From NCBI GenBank assembly GCA_037127255.1, contig JBANSL010000008.1, positions 41,739,373-41,803,372 of the forward strand: a DNA stretch of 64,000 bases. Reading direction: 5' to 3'. How positions within the stretch are numbered: the stretch's first letter is position 1; each line of letters starts with the position of its first letter. Under the pieces are notes generated by a model. It did no database searches. It had not been told where the DNA came from and was given only the letters and a program-made list of their open reading frames with translations. Positions 20,431 to 34,105 of the stretch are shown one piece after another. This DNA is from Persicaria tinctoria. Its lineage: Eukaryota > Streptophyta > Magnoliopsida > Caryophyllales > Polygonaceae. Both the position numbers and the translations under genes were made by a program.

Positions 20431-23400
20431 TCAAGTCTCGTCCTCGAAACTAAACCCAAAACAAAGTAGGGGATGGAGTTGAAATAGGTGAGTCTAAGGA
20501 CCATTCCATTGATCTCGTAAGTGCCTCATAAGTGCACCTATGAGATTCTCACAGTATCGTCGTCATGATAATAATATCCCCGATAGGTCATAGTGAGAGT
20601 GCGATATGGGCCCTTACCACATCATTACCCCGACTTCTCGGTTATATCATAACTCAAAAGCATTATAGCATCTCCACTAGGTCTTAGCAAGCAGTCTATA
20701 AGAGCCCCTATAAAATTCTTGTATCCACTTCGTGGGGCGTTATAATGCAAGCTCAGTCAGAAAATTTAAAAATGGGTTCCTTAGTTTGAAAAGAATTAGC
20801 CTCAAAATCATTAAAATTCTCGATCACGTTTGATTTCTAAAAGTCCAAGTTAGTCCTTTTTAAACACCATACAAATCCCTTAGGTCCGATGTTAGTCAAG
20901 CAAATTTCAAATCTCAAGAGGTGGAATCATCCACCTGACTACCTCTAAGGCTAATTCCATATTTCCTTCCTAGGTTCCAAGTGAGAATCAAATTTCATCA
21001 ATTCAGTTCTATCATCCTAGCAATTCCAATTTAAGACATCATATATCATAGCAATTGTTCAACATAGCAATCGATCGTCTCACACATTCATAACCAGGTC
21101 ATACTCATGTCACGGATAGTCACATACCATAATATATCTAGCATAGTATCATACATGGTAGGATCTATCACAACACATCACAGAAGTTGCACATCATATC
21201 AATCAAATAAGCACGTCATATAAATCAAATAAGCACATCATACTCATGCTAACTACCAAGCGTCATCACATTAGAGGCAAACAAGTACTTCCGTACACTT
21301 GCATTTCTTCGAGTTCAGGGGATAATTATGTTATTACTAACAGTTCACTATTGTCAGCGACAATACATCATAGAATCAACATCGTCTATAGTATAGAATC
21401 TGCACAACATTCGGCCCCAAGTAAAACATACACTAAATCACATCCTCAGGAGAATCTGGCTACAACTACCAATTATGACAAGACACGACCACTACTCATC
21501 ATCCCTCGCATTAAGATCAACTTCACCTAGGTCTACCAACTCAATCCACTACTAGTTCTAGACACCATTACATCCCGTTCATATACAACCTCTCTACCCT
21601 CATAACTATCCGCAATCAAGGCCTACACCCCAAGCCGATTACAAGGTATCACAACTCATATGCCATCAAGCCATCTAAGGATCAATCTACTTCAATATCC
21701 CAGTCTCAAGTCCTAATCTTCCACTCAACCATCTAAACCCATATCTCGGAGTTCCCAATCGCATAATTCTCTTATTCTGACAAGCTTAACAACTCGACTC
21801 ACTACTAGGACTCCTTATAAAGCACACCCTCGTCCTAGGGGTTCTCTACCAATCCCATCTTTACCCTCTATGGGAAATATGAAAATCCTTAACCGAAATG
21901 CGCTCACGATCGATCTTAGGAGATTCCTAACAATCTCACTCACTCTTCCTAGGCTCTCAAGACTCCGCTTGACCATCATCTCCCAAAGAGATATCTCGAA
22001 TCACCCTGCTAACCTGATCATATCCCCGCACCACTAACCACTCTCACTAACCATCCACCTCTAAGAACCCAACTCATACTGACTATCTCACACTTGACAC
22101 TCTCGACAAACTCTTACACGGAGACCCATCTAGTGCTACTCCCAACTACGAATCACCAAGACCCTCATCACCAACGCCTATCCTCAAGGACCAACCACTG
22201 ATTCTACCTACTCTTCCCATTCCGAAACTCACAAAGCCTAAACAACTCATGACTCCTCAAGCCGACCTACTCCAGATCCGCTTCCCAACATTTTCCGAAA
22301 TTACCTCAAGCTACCACTATTTAACCATGATGCCTTAGGCCTAAAGCCTCTATCCATCGACCATTCCTCCCAATGAAACCTTATGCCACCCTATCTTGAA
22401 TTACCCATAACATCGCAACTTGACCAGTTTTTCCACAATTCTCCAACCTATAGAACTCCCAACATACTCTACCTGGACTACTTCCCTCAAGTTCGTATGT
22501 GTTTCCCAAATTGCCTCGGATCACGCCTCCTCAAACCTCGAAACCTCTACTCCTTAAACCCTTAGGTACCGATTATCATCTTCACAAAATTCCTATGACA
22601 TCCTCTTCCAAATTTCCCAAGTACCGCAACTTCGCCAACCTTCCAAAATCCTTCGTCCTCTAGTGTTCCCAATTCATTCCGCTCTGCCCAATTCCCAATT
22701 CCAAGCTCTGAATCTCTCTATCTCAACCTCAATTACATCCTTTTCTAGCTACCAACCTCTCCTCGAAAGTTCGTCTTACATCCTCAAGTACCTCAATTGC
22801 CAAAAAAAAATTCCACACACCAATCTCGATTCATTCCCTATCCTAGAATCCTCCAACAATGCATCTAGGAATCCTTTCACCCATGACTTCGCCAAGCATT
22901 ACCAATCCTTCCTAAGCAACCCCAAATACTCATCTCACCCACAATCCTGATACGACAATCTAATTCCAAAGAACGATGATTTCCCAAGCATCCCTATACT
23001 ACTCATTCTTAGCATGTCCCCAACCTCACCCTTTATCAAAACCGCTCTTAATCACCACACATACAACCTAGTCCCCAAATTCTACAATTCCTTAGACCCT
23101 TCTTAGTCGATCATCCTCAACGATGCCCACAATCTACTCCTAGACTATCTAGAAATCTTCCCTGGCACACCAATCTGTCTCACAACACTTCCCTTCGAGA
23201 ATCCATCTGATCCTCTATAAAGGCTCGGATTTTTAAATCCTTATTTTCTTTTCGGAAAAAGTGAATTAAAAATGAATTTAAAATCGGTTTTAAAACTCGT
23301 GTAGCGGGATTCGGGAAACTAACATTTGGAAACTAATTGCGGGATTTAAAATTCACGTATTCGGGATTTATTTTCGGGTATTGGTTAACCAATTTCACAC

Positions 23401-24118
23401 TTAACCTCTCACCCACTCCCCTACCTTGTCCTGCAACCCGAGCCCATCCCCCTGCCTATATCAGCCATCCCTTCCCCTGTTTCCTCCATCACCCACGCCC
23501 TCCATCACCATCACTCTCTTCCCATCTTCCTCCTTGCTTCCCTTCCTCTGTTCCCAATCCTCGAGAGCACAGCAGCAGCAGCTGGAAGCTATCACCGAAC
23601 CTCCACCGTCACCTTCACTCCCGCTGCGCCACCACCGATCTCCATCGCCACCTCCATCCTCCATTTTCGTTGAAGCCAGCAGCAAGGTGGACACCTTCAC
23701 ACCCTCCCCGATGTCCAAAGACGCAGCCAGCGTCTGGAGCAGGCATCTCGAGCCGTCGCCAAGTCCATTCGCGAGCTTCTTCCCCTGATTCCGCCCTTCC
23801 AAGGTTTGTAAGCTTCGACCTCTCGTTCTATTCGAAATCCCATTAAAGAACCCTCCTTTAACCTTCCTTTACTCTCCTAGGTCGAGTCTGAGGTTCCTTT
23901 CTCTCTGACGCACCGAATCGAGCTTCCGGCGAGCTCCGACGAAGCTCCGACGTCCGCGAACACCTCGGTGAGCCTCGTTCATTCTTTCCTTTAGCTTCAA
24001 TCCATGTGCGTGTGTTTTTGGTGGCTGGGATTGAGGGTCTGTGAGGATGAGAGGGGTCGGAAATGGAAGGAGAGCCAAGCTCTACCAAGAAGGGTCAAAC
24101 CAGTCCTACGCAGAGGAA

Positions 24119-24190
24119 GAAGACGAGTTGCTGCGGGCGCCGCATATGCTGCGGGCGCCGCATTTGCTGCGGGCGCCGCATTTGCCGCGA
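24119..24190 (+). repeat. GC-rich tandem repeat TGCTGCGGGCGCCGCAT
   Basis: Three to four head-to-tail copies of a 17-21 bp unit, itself nearly palindromic (GCGGGCGCCGC), lie inside the GC-rich part of solo LTR C1. It is absent from the sister LTR at 45193-48072. Confidence 0.8.
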
Positions 24191-24565
24191 CCGCTGCACT
24201 GTTTGTCCGTGTGGGTTTAGTTGCGTTTTGGCGGGTGTTTTGGTCATTTGAATTATTTGTTTAAATAATTAATATTATTTGGGGTTTAAGGTATAAAAAT
24301 ATTATTTTTTAGAGATTTTATAAAAGGTTAAAAAGTGATTTAATAAATAAATTGAAAAGGGAATTTAGCGAGTATTTTCAAGGGGTCAGAACTCTTAACT
24401 GTTTAATTCGGGTTTGAAATGGTTTTGAAGCTAACTTGGGAATAAGACGATGACTAATAGCGTGATATTGTGGTGAGTTTCACAAGAGATTAAATGTTCG
24501 ATATTTATGATGATGATATATATGGAAAGTATAAGTACGATATATATAGGGAGTATATTTTTTTG

Positions 24566-25393
24566 GGAAAACTAATTAAAATACCCTCACCTTTGGGGAT
24601 ATGGTAAAAATATATCCTCAACTTTCAAATGTAATAAAAATATCCCGACCTTTGAGGGTGGTGGTAATATATTACCCTGTCTTTTCTCACAGGTCAAAAA
24701 TGCTGACAAGACAGCCAACGTGATTTTTTTTTTTGACAAAACAACATACGTGAATCTTTTTTTATAAATTAGCACTAAAATTGGGTTTTCTTGATCGGTT
24801 TTCTTAGGAAAAAATAAAACGATAACAAATTAAACCCGAAAAACGAAATTGATTCAACCAAGCAACTAATCTGGTCAAAATTGCCTCAAATTAACACAAC
24901 ACGACTATTCATAACACCAAACCGACAACAAAACTAAACCAACAACAACAACAACGAAGAGAGGGGAAAAAACTTAGCCACCCAAATCCGTGAACGAATC
25001 AAAAGGGAAGAAGATATGAGAGAGACAGCTCAAGATAGTCGACAACGAGGGAGGAAGACTAACATTGAAGAGGCCGGAACCATGAGTTGCCTAGAAGACC
25101 TGGAAGACAATTCAAGAGGCGACCACGGTCCACGGAAAAAGATATGAGGGAGGAAAAGGCGTTGGGTATGAACCCGGTCCAACTCTTTATTTTTTTTTCT
25201 AAGGACATTGTTCAAGAAAACCCTTGTAAAAAATCCGCGTAAGGTGTCTTGTTAGCATTTTTGACCTGTGAGAAAACACATGGTAATATATTACCACCAC
25301 CCTCAAAGGTCAGGATATGTTTATTACATTTGAAAGTTGAGGATATATTTTTACCATACCCCCAAAGGTGGGGGTATTTTAATTAGTTTTCCC
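24566..25393. mobile_element. MULE with long inverted ends and 9-bp duplication
   Basis: TATTTTTTT flanks both sides (24557-24565 and 25394-25402). The ends are inverted repeats of about 150 bp: GGGAAAACTAATTAAAATAC on the left, reverse complement on the right, with GGTGGTGGTAATATATTACC further in. The interior (about 24730-25220) has no recognisable transposase. The sister solo LTR C2 lacks it, so it came after the two LTRs separated. Confidence 0.85.
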
Positions 25394-25905
25394 TATTTTT
25401 TTAAACTGATAAGTTGACAAGTTATGATGAATGGTATGAGATAAGAGATGGTTGATCGTGATAAATTGAAAGTATGATTGATGCAAGCTTACTTATCTAT
25501 CTGCTAATTTGAGTGAGTAATATATGTGTTCAGAAAGGCTATAGAAGTATACTTAAGTATATTCTCGTTATGTGATTAGGTGATATTCTTTGATCGTGAC
25601 TACTGTGTGCTGGATTCTTCTTTTGCTGATCTTCTAGCGAGATAAGTACCTCCGGGGGTTACTCAGTAACCAGTACCTCCTGCCTGATGTGTCATATAGT
25701 ATGTAGGTGTTGCATATGCATAAGAGCATGTCATGTAGTATCAAGCTTAGGAATTGCATTTACAAATGAGCATCCTTATTCTGTATGCGTTTGAATACAG
25801 AACGGCCGTTATTTGTGAGTCCTAGAGTCCTTGCTAGGGTCATAGGGCCGCCCAGCTTCATCGGGTGTTGTCCTCCTCGAGTCATTTATATATATCACGA
25901 GATAC

Positions 25906-25968
25906 GAGATGGGCATGAGATATGATATGATGATGAGATATGATATGATGATGAGATTTGATATGATT
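25906..25968 (+). repeat. Short tandem repeat of GAGATATGATATGATGAT
   Basis: About three units follow one another; the same array is at 47341-47412 in solo LTR C2, so it belongs to the family C LTR. Confidence 0.75.
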
Positions 25969-28900
25969 ATAGCATCGAACTGGCTAGTCTCCACCTTGTC
26001 TGGAAGAGGGGTGGTGGTAAAAGAGGGATATACCGCTTGATATTCTTTGTTAAGGCCTTCCTCAATATTCTGCACATATGAATTAGGAGCATGATAGTGT
26101 GGTTTTATTTTAGTACTGCATGAAGGCATCCTTTATTCTAGGTATAGGCGTATTATATGTCCTCAGCGCGGTCAGAGGACCCGCAGGCGGACTCTTGGCT
26201 TGACTTGGTGGTATAGTTTCAGGTACCCGATCTACTACTTGATTTTGTGCTGATATGACGGGGTCCATTCATATGGCGGAGAGTGAGTGTATGAACCCTG
26301 ACTTCACCAAACTCATATTTTTTTGGATTTCTTCCTATTATACTCTGTTTTGACCCGGCCCTGCCGTGGCACTGGTTGTATCGTTTTCGGAACTTTCGCC
26401 CTTTGCATGATAAAGGTTTTCGCGCGTTGTAGACTTAGGACAGGCACAAGGGTTTACCCCGGGGTCTCCAACGGACCTTTCGGGTTTGGGTGCGAAATCC
26501 CACTTTAAACTGCGCATCTTCGATTTCAAATCTTCAACCTGTACTTGGGGCGCAAGATCCCAACGAGGGGTTTCATCCCTCGAAACGTAACTCGGGAATC
26601 ATAATCCCAAGCCGTTACATCCTCTCCTAGCTCACTCATCCACCTCTAGCACTACACTAACCACCTATACTTGCAGCAACTACCTACCGACACTTCTAGC
26701 TATGACCTCTCCCTCGAAATCTCACCATGCTAACTCCACTCCTCACCTAAAACCTACTTAAAAGCTCAACTATAATCATTGACCACTATCTCCGACAAGT
26801 CCTAACTCACTCAGCTCTACCCAAGCTAACACATCCTTCCTGCACCCTATCTCACACAACCAATGACCCAGTCCAAAGACTTCAATCTACCTGCCACTTT
26901 TCGACTCATCTCCCCAAGGAATCACTTGACTCAAGCAATCATTCACTTCCAGTTCAGCATATCAGTCATCGCACGCCCAATTATCTCAGTTCTAGGCCCA
27001 TTGCACTATGCCAATTCCAATTGATATAGAAGAATCCACGATTTGAATGAAGAACGCCCTTTTTTGAGTCAGTTGGGAGAATCATGTGCATGAATGCTGT
27101 CTTGAAAGCATATTCACCCCTTTTTGCCATCGGTGATGTCGTCCTTGGAGTCTATGGGTCATGGACCCATCACACTTTCGCTGCGTTGCTCTGGTGTCAC
27201 TTGGTCGTTAGCTCTTTCTTTCATGTCGGTGCTCATCGAAGGATCACAAAGGTTAGAAGTTACGAAGATAGGGGAGAAACAAGGGTGGACAAAGCACTTC
27301 CTTAAGGATTTAGACATGGACCAAGACTAGGGACGACGAGACCAAAGATAGGATCCCAACCCAAGAGTTACAACGATGCCTTTAGGGTGTTCCATGAGGT
27401 TATAATTGCGACACGCAAACACATAGTAATCACGAAATATCAACACATCGTTTCACACTAGCATACACCTATCTCAAAGAATAGCGATCTATGCATTCAT
27501 AACATGCCCATATAATCAACTTTACATATACGCAAAACAAGCTAGCAACCTATCATTCCATTCACTAATCATGCTTGACACACTAAGAACATGCATGCAC
27601 GAACGGATATGGAACATATGTGGCATGAGTTATGCAAGGCCTAGCAAACATCACAGGATATCATATATATGATTGATCACTCATTTAGATACACACATAA
27701 GCAGGTCATAATATTGCGAGGTCGAGGCAATCATGCTAAGATGTACCCTAAAAATCATGCTAAGGGTATGGTCAGACCATACATGGGTGGTATAGCAACT
27801 ATCACATCATATACATCCATATGCATATAGTAAGACAATGACGACACATAATCATACGAGGGTCCATAATTGGGAGGTATGATACTAGCAATACTCATTA
27901 ACATGTACACAGTCAACGAGGTCCAATTAGGTTAATTTGGCATGCTAAGACATTCATCTCACATATTAAACATACAAAGAGGGTTGACCACACTATCATG
28001 AATCTAATTTATTGGGAGACAATAATCATGAGAGTTCCATATACACAACACATACATCCGCTCAAAAGTGCAACCATGCAAGTTATCAGGCAAGTCATGC
28101 TGAAATATACCAACATATCATGTCATGAAGTCACAAGGAGGGCTAATATCATAACCGAACAGAATTCTCCAAGGGCAATCACTGACTCATCACCCCGTTT
28201 CCCTGTGGGACCCTAGTATGACTCGCTGGGTAGGACGTAAGGACATCCACATTGTTTCCGAGAGGTGAGGGTAAAACTCATGTTTAGACTCTTGTAGCAT
28301 GAAGACACGGTTGACCATTACGAGGATCGAAAGGGATGACTCCATAAGGAAACTCACTCCTAACTCGAACCAATTTCAATCACCACCCCACTAGCATACT
28401 CAGGTAAACCTCACATCCGACACGATTTCCAAAGGTAGCTAGTTGGCCGGCCCACATTTCCCGTGGAGGACATCAACCTCAAGTACGAGGCTCGATAGAA
28501 GTATCGATGGTGGGATACGAAACATTACTCGAAACGGGAAGGGCCTACACCTTTTGACTTTCGCTAACATGCCTAGATGTTTTGGTGGGACAGATGACGG
28601 AATCAGAATCATCAAGGGAGTTGAACTATGGGAGGACTATTCCGACAAGACGGGAATTCCGATTACATAAGAACAAGGTTTCCTCCCGCTATCCCATTAC
28701 ACATTCAGTCATTTACATGTTCAAGTTAAGGCTTAGCACTCAACATGGAAACAATCAACGAGATTAATATGATCCTCTTCGAGAAGGATCGCCCTCCAGC
28801 CCAATTTGAACATATATAACCAAAAGCATAGAGATGATCTATGTCGTCCTTTGAGGGACGGCCGACCAGAGGGGGCAATTACCTCATGGCATCCTAACCC

Positions 28901-29170
28901 AAGCTACTCCAACCCTCGGGCTCCTTGGAGTATTTGAAACCAGTCTGTAAAAGAAAGCTATTATTTTGCCTACCGTTCCCCAAATTCTACATCCTTAAGG
29001 GATGTCTACCGCTTGGATCTCTACCCACGAGTTTGATCCTAAAGGCCGGTTAGTATAGGGTTAGGTCCAATTAAATTTGTTTTGCCCTTTTGAAAACACT
29101 TCACAACCATTTGAAACCATTGTGCCACTTTTCAAGACCACTTCAACCTATCATACTCGGTTTGCTAAAC

Positions 29171-29185
29171 CTGGATTTGATACCA
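29171..29185 (-). other. Primer-binding site of C' (initiator tRNA-Met type)
   Basis: On the minus strand, TGGTATCA followed by AATCCAG lies four bases after the end of the 5' LTR (TGTTACA). The first eight bases match the usual TGGTATCAGAGC site for initiator tRNA-Met. Confidence 0.7.
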
Positions 29186-30457
29186 CCTTTGTAACAGCCC
29201 GGGATTATGATTCGGGTTACGTTCGAGAGATGAAACCCCTCGTTGTGATCTTGCGCCCTGAGCACAAGTTCAAGGTTTGAAATCAACAGATGCGCTTTGA
29301 AGGTGGGATTTCACACCCAAAACCGAGAGGGATCGTTGGAATCCCCGGGGTAAGTCCCATGTACCCGCCCTATAGCCTATGTTGCAAAATCCTTTTATTA
29401 TACAAAACAGTAAAGTTTCAAAAATCATACATAAGTTTGCCACGACAAAGTCGGGTCAAAACATGATCCAAATACTTAAGTCCAAACCGTTAAACCCTGC
29501 AGTCATAGAGCCAAATCAGCATCAATAGTAGTAACATAGCATATACCTACAAAAATTGATAGTGGGCGGGATCAGATGATGCGCACTTGGCTCTTTCCCC
29601 ACCCTAAGTGCACACATATGCTATACCTAATTATCATTTGAATTGATAAATAGATAGATAGGTGGCAACAATGCCAATGAGTAACAAGGAAAGCAAAACC
29701 ATACAAAGGGTCCTGCATAAAAATACAATACGATTCCACATACTACCATCCCACACTTTCCATCACAAAAGACTAACTCCACATGATCCCCCACCGTAAC
29801 TCACTAGCTACACAAATTTTAATCCACCAAATTTTAACTCTCCAAAAAGTAATCCCTCAACCTGCCAAAAGAAGACAACCCCAACCAAAACTAATTAAAA
29901 AAGAAACAAATGTGCAACTTTTTAAAAAGTAACGTTGGGCAGCCCACAATGACACGCCATCCCTCTTGCAAAAAGGAGCCCATTGCATCCTTGCCCACTT
30001 AACACGGCAGGGACCCACACAAAGCTTTGACCCACACACGCTTATAGAAAAAGTGAAGTCTGAAAAGCAATTGAAAAAAGAGCAATTCAATAGCAGCTTT
30101 AACAATTGCAAAGGGGCCCACACAAGCTTGAATAAACTGTGACACACAACAATGGCAGCACATTAGCAACACGCCGGAAAAGACTCAGCCCAACATCGCA
30201 GGCACCGCCGGAAACCACCACCAAACCCCACCATTGGACAAACGTAGCGCATTCAGCCCAGACTCAAGATATGTACGATTCCAACATCCAGGGAAGATGG
30301 ACGGGAACAGAGAACCTGAGTAACAAGAGCGAAGACGTCCCGGCAACAGACCCAACGTGCCACCATCGAACCGCCACACTTGAGGAATCAATGCCTAGAC
30401 GCGCCACAAATATCCCCTCAGACCACCATGCATTCAACTCCACACTTGAAAAATAAG

Positions 30458-32274
30458 TGTTGTGCGCCTAATTTGCCATGTTTTATATTGACTTTTATAT
30501 CGATTTCTGTGTATATTTCATACATCTGGGTTAGAATAGTAGATGAATTGTGTAGTTTATGCTTATTTGCCAAGTATGAAGATTTACACTAGTTTCTGTT
30601 TAATTTCGCAGAAATCGAGACATTTTACAACAATTCGGAGAAGGGAGAAAATCATGAGAGAGCTCGAGGACAACTACACCAAGCTAGAGGTCGAGTAGCA
30701 GCTGAACCAGTACACGTTGAGCAGAAAACAAGGAAAAGGGTACTATCATGAGAGAGCTCGTGGTCCACAACACCATGCTAGAGGTCGAGTAGCAGCTGAA
30801 CCAGTGCACGTCGAGCAGAAAACAAGGAAAAGGGTACTCGACGGGACTAGTCGATGTCGACCAGAAGTGGTCGGAATCGAGTACCAGTTGGTCGACTACA
30901 GCTTCAGAACACAGGATCGAGCACAACATCACTCGAGAGCACAAGGAGTACTCGATGTCGAGTACTCTACTCGATGTCGAGTACATGGTCGGGTCCGAAT
31001 CCTAGCTGAGATCGAGCACAATCCGAGGAGCAGAAGAATTCTCCTCGATGTCGAGTACTTTACTCGATGTCGAGTACTTCCCAGTGACCAGTTCGAGTCG
31101 AAATCGAGTGAAGATCCGAGAGAGAGTTTACTTGCAAGTGAAGGCACGTTGAATTCTATCAAGAGGAGTGAAGATTTATCAAGTTGAAGATATTTATCCA
31201 CATTAGGAGTTCCTACTTCTACTTTAAGAGATTTATTTGTTTTATTTATCCAAGTTTTATCTTAGGAAAGAGATAGATAGTTTTAGTAGATAGAATTGTT
31301 CTTTCCTTGATTAGCGGGGATTGAGCACTATAAATAAAGCTCTAGGGGCTGGTTTTTAGGCATTCCAATTTACACCCACAATAGCTAGATAGAGAGAGAT
31401 TTTGGGAGCTTTTGGTAGATTGGAGGTAGAGAGGCGAGAGCTGATTTGACTTCGATTGGTTGTAAGCTTTCTTTTATATTAATGCAAGTAGTTCTTTTCA
31501 TGAAATTATTGATGTGTGTTTTGATGATGAAGAGCGAGTAGTCACCCAACTTCTAGGGCCGGGGTGAGCCCGACGGTAGCCATGTAAGGTAATGAATCAA
31601 AGGTACAATCTTTATTGCGATTTCATCTTCTATCCCTGATTTACATGATTCTTCTGCGACAGTCGAAGGTGATCCTTGTTTGTGTCATTGAAGCGAAAGT
31701 GATCTTAATGCAACTTGGATTAATTATGTGAAAAAGGTTAGTAACAATCAGGGTTTATGAGAAAGCCTCTATATTCCTATTTGTTAATGACGAAAGTTAT
31801 TCGATGAAAAGGCATGATCTTTTATACCTTTGGCGTTATTTTTATATGGTTATCGTTGTGGCGTTGAAACCCCGATTCTAGGAGCTTTTGATATTATTGA
31901 ATTATATCCCACCAATTCTGTGTTTATCTCCACTCCTGTTTTGTTTTTTATTTACGTTTTATCTGTACAGACAACTCGAGATCGACTACATACTAGTCGA
32001 CGTCGAGCAGATTTATACTCGACATTGCTTTGTTTCGTCTTCTGCTGTGCAGCTTCACAGAGAACTCGACAGTGTGGTCGATATCGAGTACTCTTCTGGT
32101 CGATTACGAGAGGATTCTGGGACTGAAAAGGTGAGCGCTGACACACTTCCTCGTGGATACGATCCTGATTCCCTTCCACTACAACGGGAGGAAGTCTTGT
32201 AATTTTATTTGCATGGTTCAGGGATTGGTTTACTTTTATTTTATAATTGTTTGAATCAATTCTTCTTCCTAACA
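30458..32274 (+). mobile_element. Solo LTR D with duplication ATAAG
   Basis: The LTR starts TGTTGTGCGCC and ends CTTCCTAACA, flanked by ATAAG at 30453-30457 and 32275-32279. It shares the framework of LTR B and A: a start with GCCATGTTTTATAT, TATAAATA at 31329, CCCACTTCTAGGGTNGGGG-like wording (about 31545), and CTGACACACTTCCTCGTGGA near the end. Its own palindromic word, ACTCGATGTCGAGTA, occurs in two clusters (about 30660-31090 and 31975-32100). A 94-bp tandem duplication lies at about 30653-30840. Confidence 0.87.
31329..31336 (+). promoter_or_regulatory. TATA box of LTR D
   Basis: TATAAATA followed by AAGCTCTAGGGGCTGG, a position and context shared with the LTRs of families A and B. Confidence 0.6.
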
Positions 32275-32546
32275 ATAAGTAATCCAAGGAGAACAAAGGG
32301 GAACCCCAAAGACATCAACACCTCAGGCCACCACCACAGGCTACGATCTCTCAGACTACGCATGCGTTGCGCCAATATTGGGCGTGGCCTAATTAATTAA
32401 CAAGTTGTTAATTAATTCCTTCAATTGTCGATCACTAGTAAACACAATAGTAGTTGATGATCGACAAGGATGATAGCAATCCTCGTAGCAATGAATGATT
32501 GAGTCAACTATTGCGGCTTGACCCACAATTTGCAATTGAAATTAAC

Positions 32547-33691
32547 TGATACAGGGTTAGCCGTAGGTTGGTCCGATCTTCGACAACAAGCAAGAAACTA
32601 AAGAAAGACTCAAGAACACAAACTGACGCAACAAAGAAAGCTTCAAGAAACGCAAGAAAGATGCAAGATTTATGCAAGAATTGACAAGAAACACCAAGAA
32701 CAGATTGTAGTTGATGTCGACAATACCAAGACTCAACAAGAACTCAAGATCTGCACAAGATAACCAAGAATGATCAAGAACTCAAACAAGACTCGAAATC
32801 AGTAGCTAAAGACTCGAAATTGATATGAAAGAATGAAAAGACACGACCTGATAAGGACTGAAACGATCTATGCAGAACAAGATAGAGACCCCATGCTTCC
32901 GTAGAAGGTAGGAACCAATATCAATGACTACACAACCCGCCTCTACAACCCTACACAATCAAGCGGACAACTTGAAGGCACAAGGAGGGGGCTTGTGGAT
33001 ACTAGATTCATCAAGTCTTGCGAAGTTGATGAACGACAAAGCAAACCAAGCTGAGATAGATACTAATTCGTGATCAACGAGCACAGCTCTAGTTAGATCA
33101 ACAAGACACTCCATGTGTTTCACACAATTTGAGAAATCTAAATTCTATTCATTATGTTCCAACTGATTACAATGGAAGAACTCGGCTTAAATAGGCCTTA
33201 GGGGCTGAGTTGGGCCGAATTCTAGATAAAAGAAGATAAAAGAATTACTTAAAGTAAATAAATAAAATAACATCTAAAGTTTCCTAAAATAACTTAAGTA
33301 AAACTAATACTAAAAATAGTAATGTAACCAGCTGATTTTCGTTCCAAACAGTACAGCTTGCAAAGATGTTGATTTTCGGCCAAGCTCCATGTCGAATCTG
33401 GAAAAACCGTCAACAGCAAAGTTGTAGATCTCTTTGTCCTCGTTCCAACGAGGTATGGCACACCTCAATCCGATAAATATTGAATCCGTACGACCCATTT
33501 TACAGAGACATCGAAAAGCTGTCAAACTGTTGAACGAATGTAAAACGTCATTTGCACTTTGGATCTTCTCCCAAGGTGGAGCCTTCTTGTTCCTCTTGAG
33601 AATGACATCGTCCTCCCTTCCTTGAATCATAGGTCCATCCTCATGTAAGATATGTGCGTCCGTAGGTGGTGTCTTGGATGGTCCCGCATCA
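32547..33691 (-). mobile_element. Solo LTR of family F, inside element E, duplication TTAAC
   Basis: Plus-strand sequence begins TGATACAGGGTTAGCC and ends GGTCCCGCATCA, with TTAAC at 32542-32546 and 33692-33696. The other E LTR reads GAAATTAACTTTGATCGG without interruption, an empty site. It aligns with the F LTRs at 36172-36948 and 54997-55583. The orientation follows from those copies. Confidence 0.88.
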
Positions 33692-34105
33692 TTAACTTTG
33701 ATCGGATGAAAAGAAAACGGAATGCGGGTTGGATTGATAATCGAAGAACCCTTAATCCATAAAGGGTTTCTTCAATTCTATATTCAATCTGATTAATTCA
33801 AAAGGGAATACAATGTTTAAATAGGTAAATAACTAGGGTTTGGTTGGCTTCCTTAGAGGTTAAGGATTGCTTTACCAAACTATATCCTAACTAAATAAAA
33901 CATAATCTAAAATCCTAATATAGAAAATAATAAAATATGATAATTAAGAAAGCCTAAAGGATAGACTCTCATAACCATCTTATTTGATCTAACTAAGAAA
34001 TACTAAAAATAAGACATTCCATAAATAGCTCCAACTAACATAGGAGTTACTAAGTATGGAAATAACTGAAAATAATAATAATAATAATTAAATAATATCT
34101 TTTCT

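Larger units (their letters stand above)
23216..26619 (+). mobile_element. Solo LTR C1 (3.4 kb) with duplication TCCTC
   Basis: It begins TATAAAGGCTCGG (the expected TG is mutated to TA) and ends GCCGTTACA, with TCCTC at 23211-23215 and 26620-26624. It is homologous along most of its length to 45193-48072. The last third (from about 25640) is nearly identical between the two, the first two thirds much less so. It contains a GC-rich stretch (about 23440-24200) that gives spurious frames up to 169 codons, and a MULE at 24566-25393. Confidence 0.85.
20415..29189 (-). mobile_element. Internal region of gypsy-like element C' (no intact gag-pol)
   Basis: Bounded by a polypurine tract on the left and an initiator-Met-type primer site on the right, this internal region is interrupted by solo LTR C1 (23216-26619). 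I could not recognise protease, RT, RNase H or integrase in any frame. About 21500-23200 and 26625-27050 are very poor in G on the plus strand and rich in CT and CA words, so the element strand is G-rich. About 27420-28100 is rich in CATA/ATCAT words. The element is either very decayed or a large non-autonomous derivative. Confidence 0.65.

Noticed and set aside
23337..23846. 169-codon Pro/Ser-rich frame
   Set aside because: It is inside the GC-rich part of solo LTR C1; the matching region of C2 encodes different peptides, so it is composition, not a gene.
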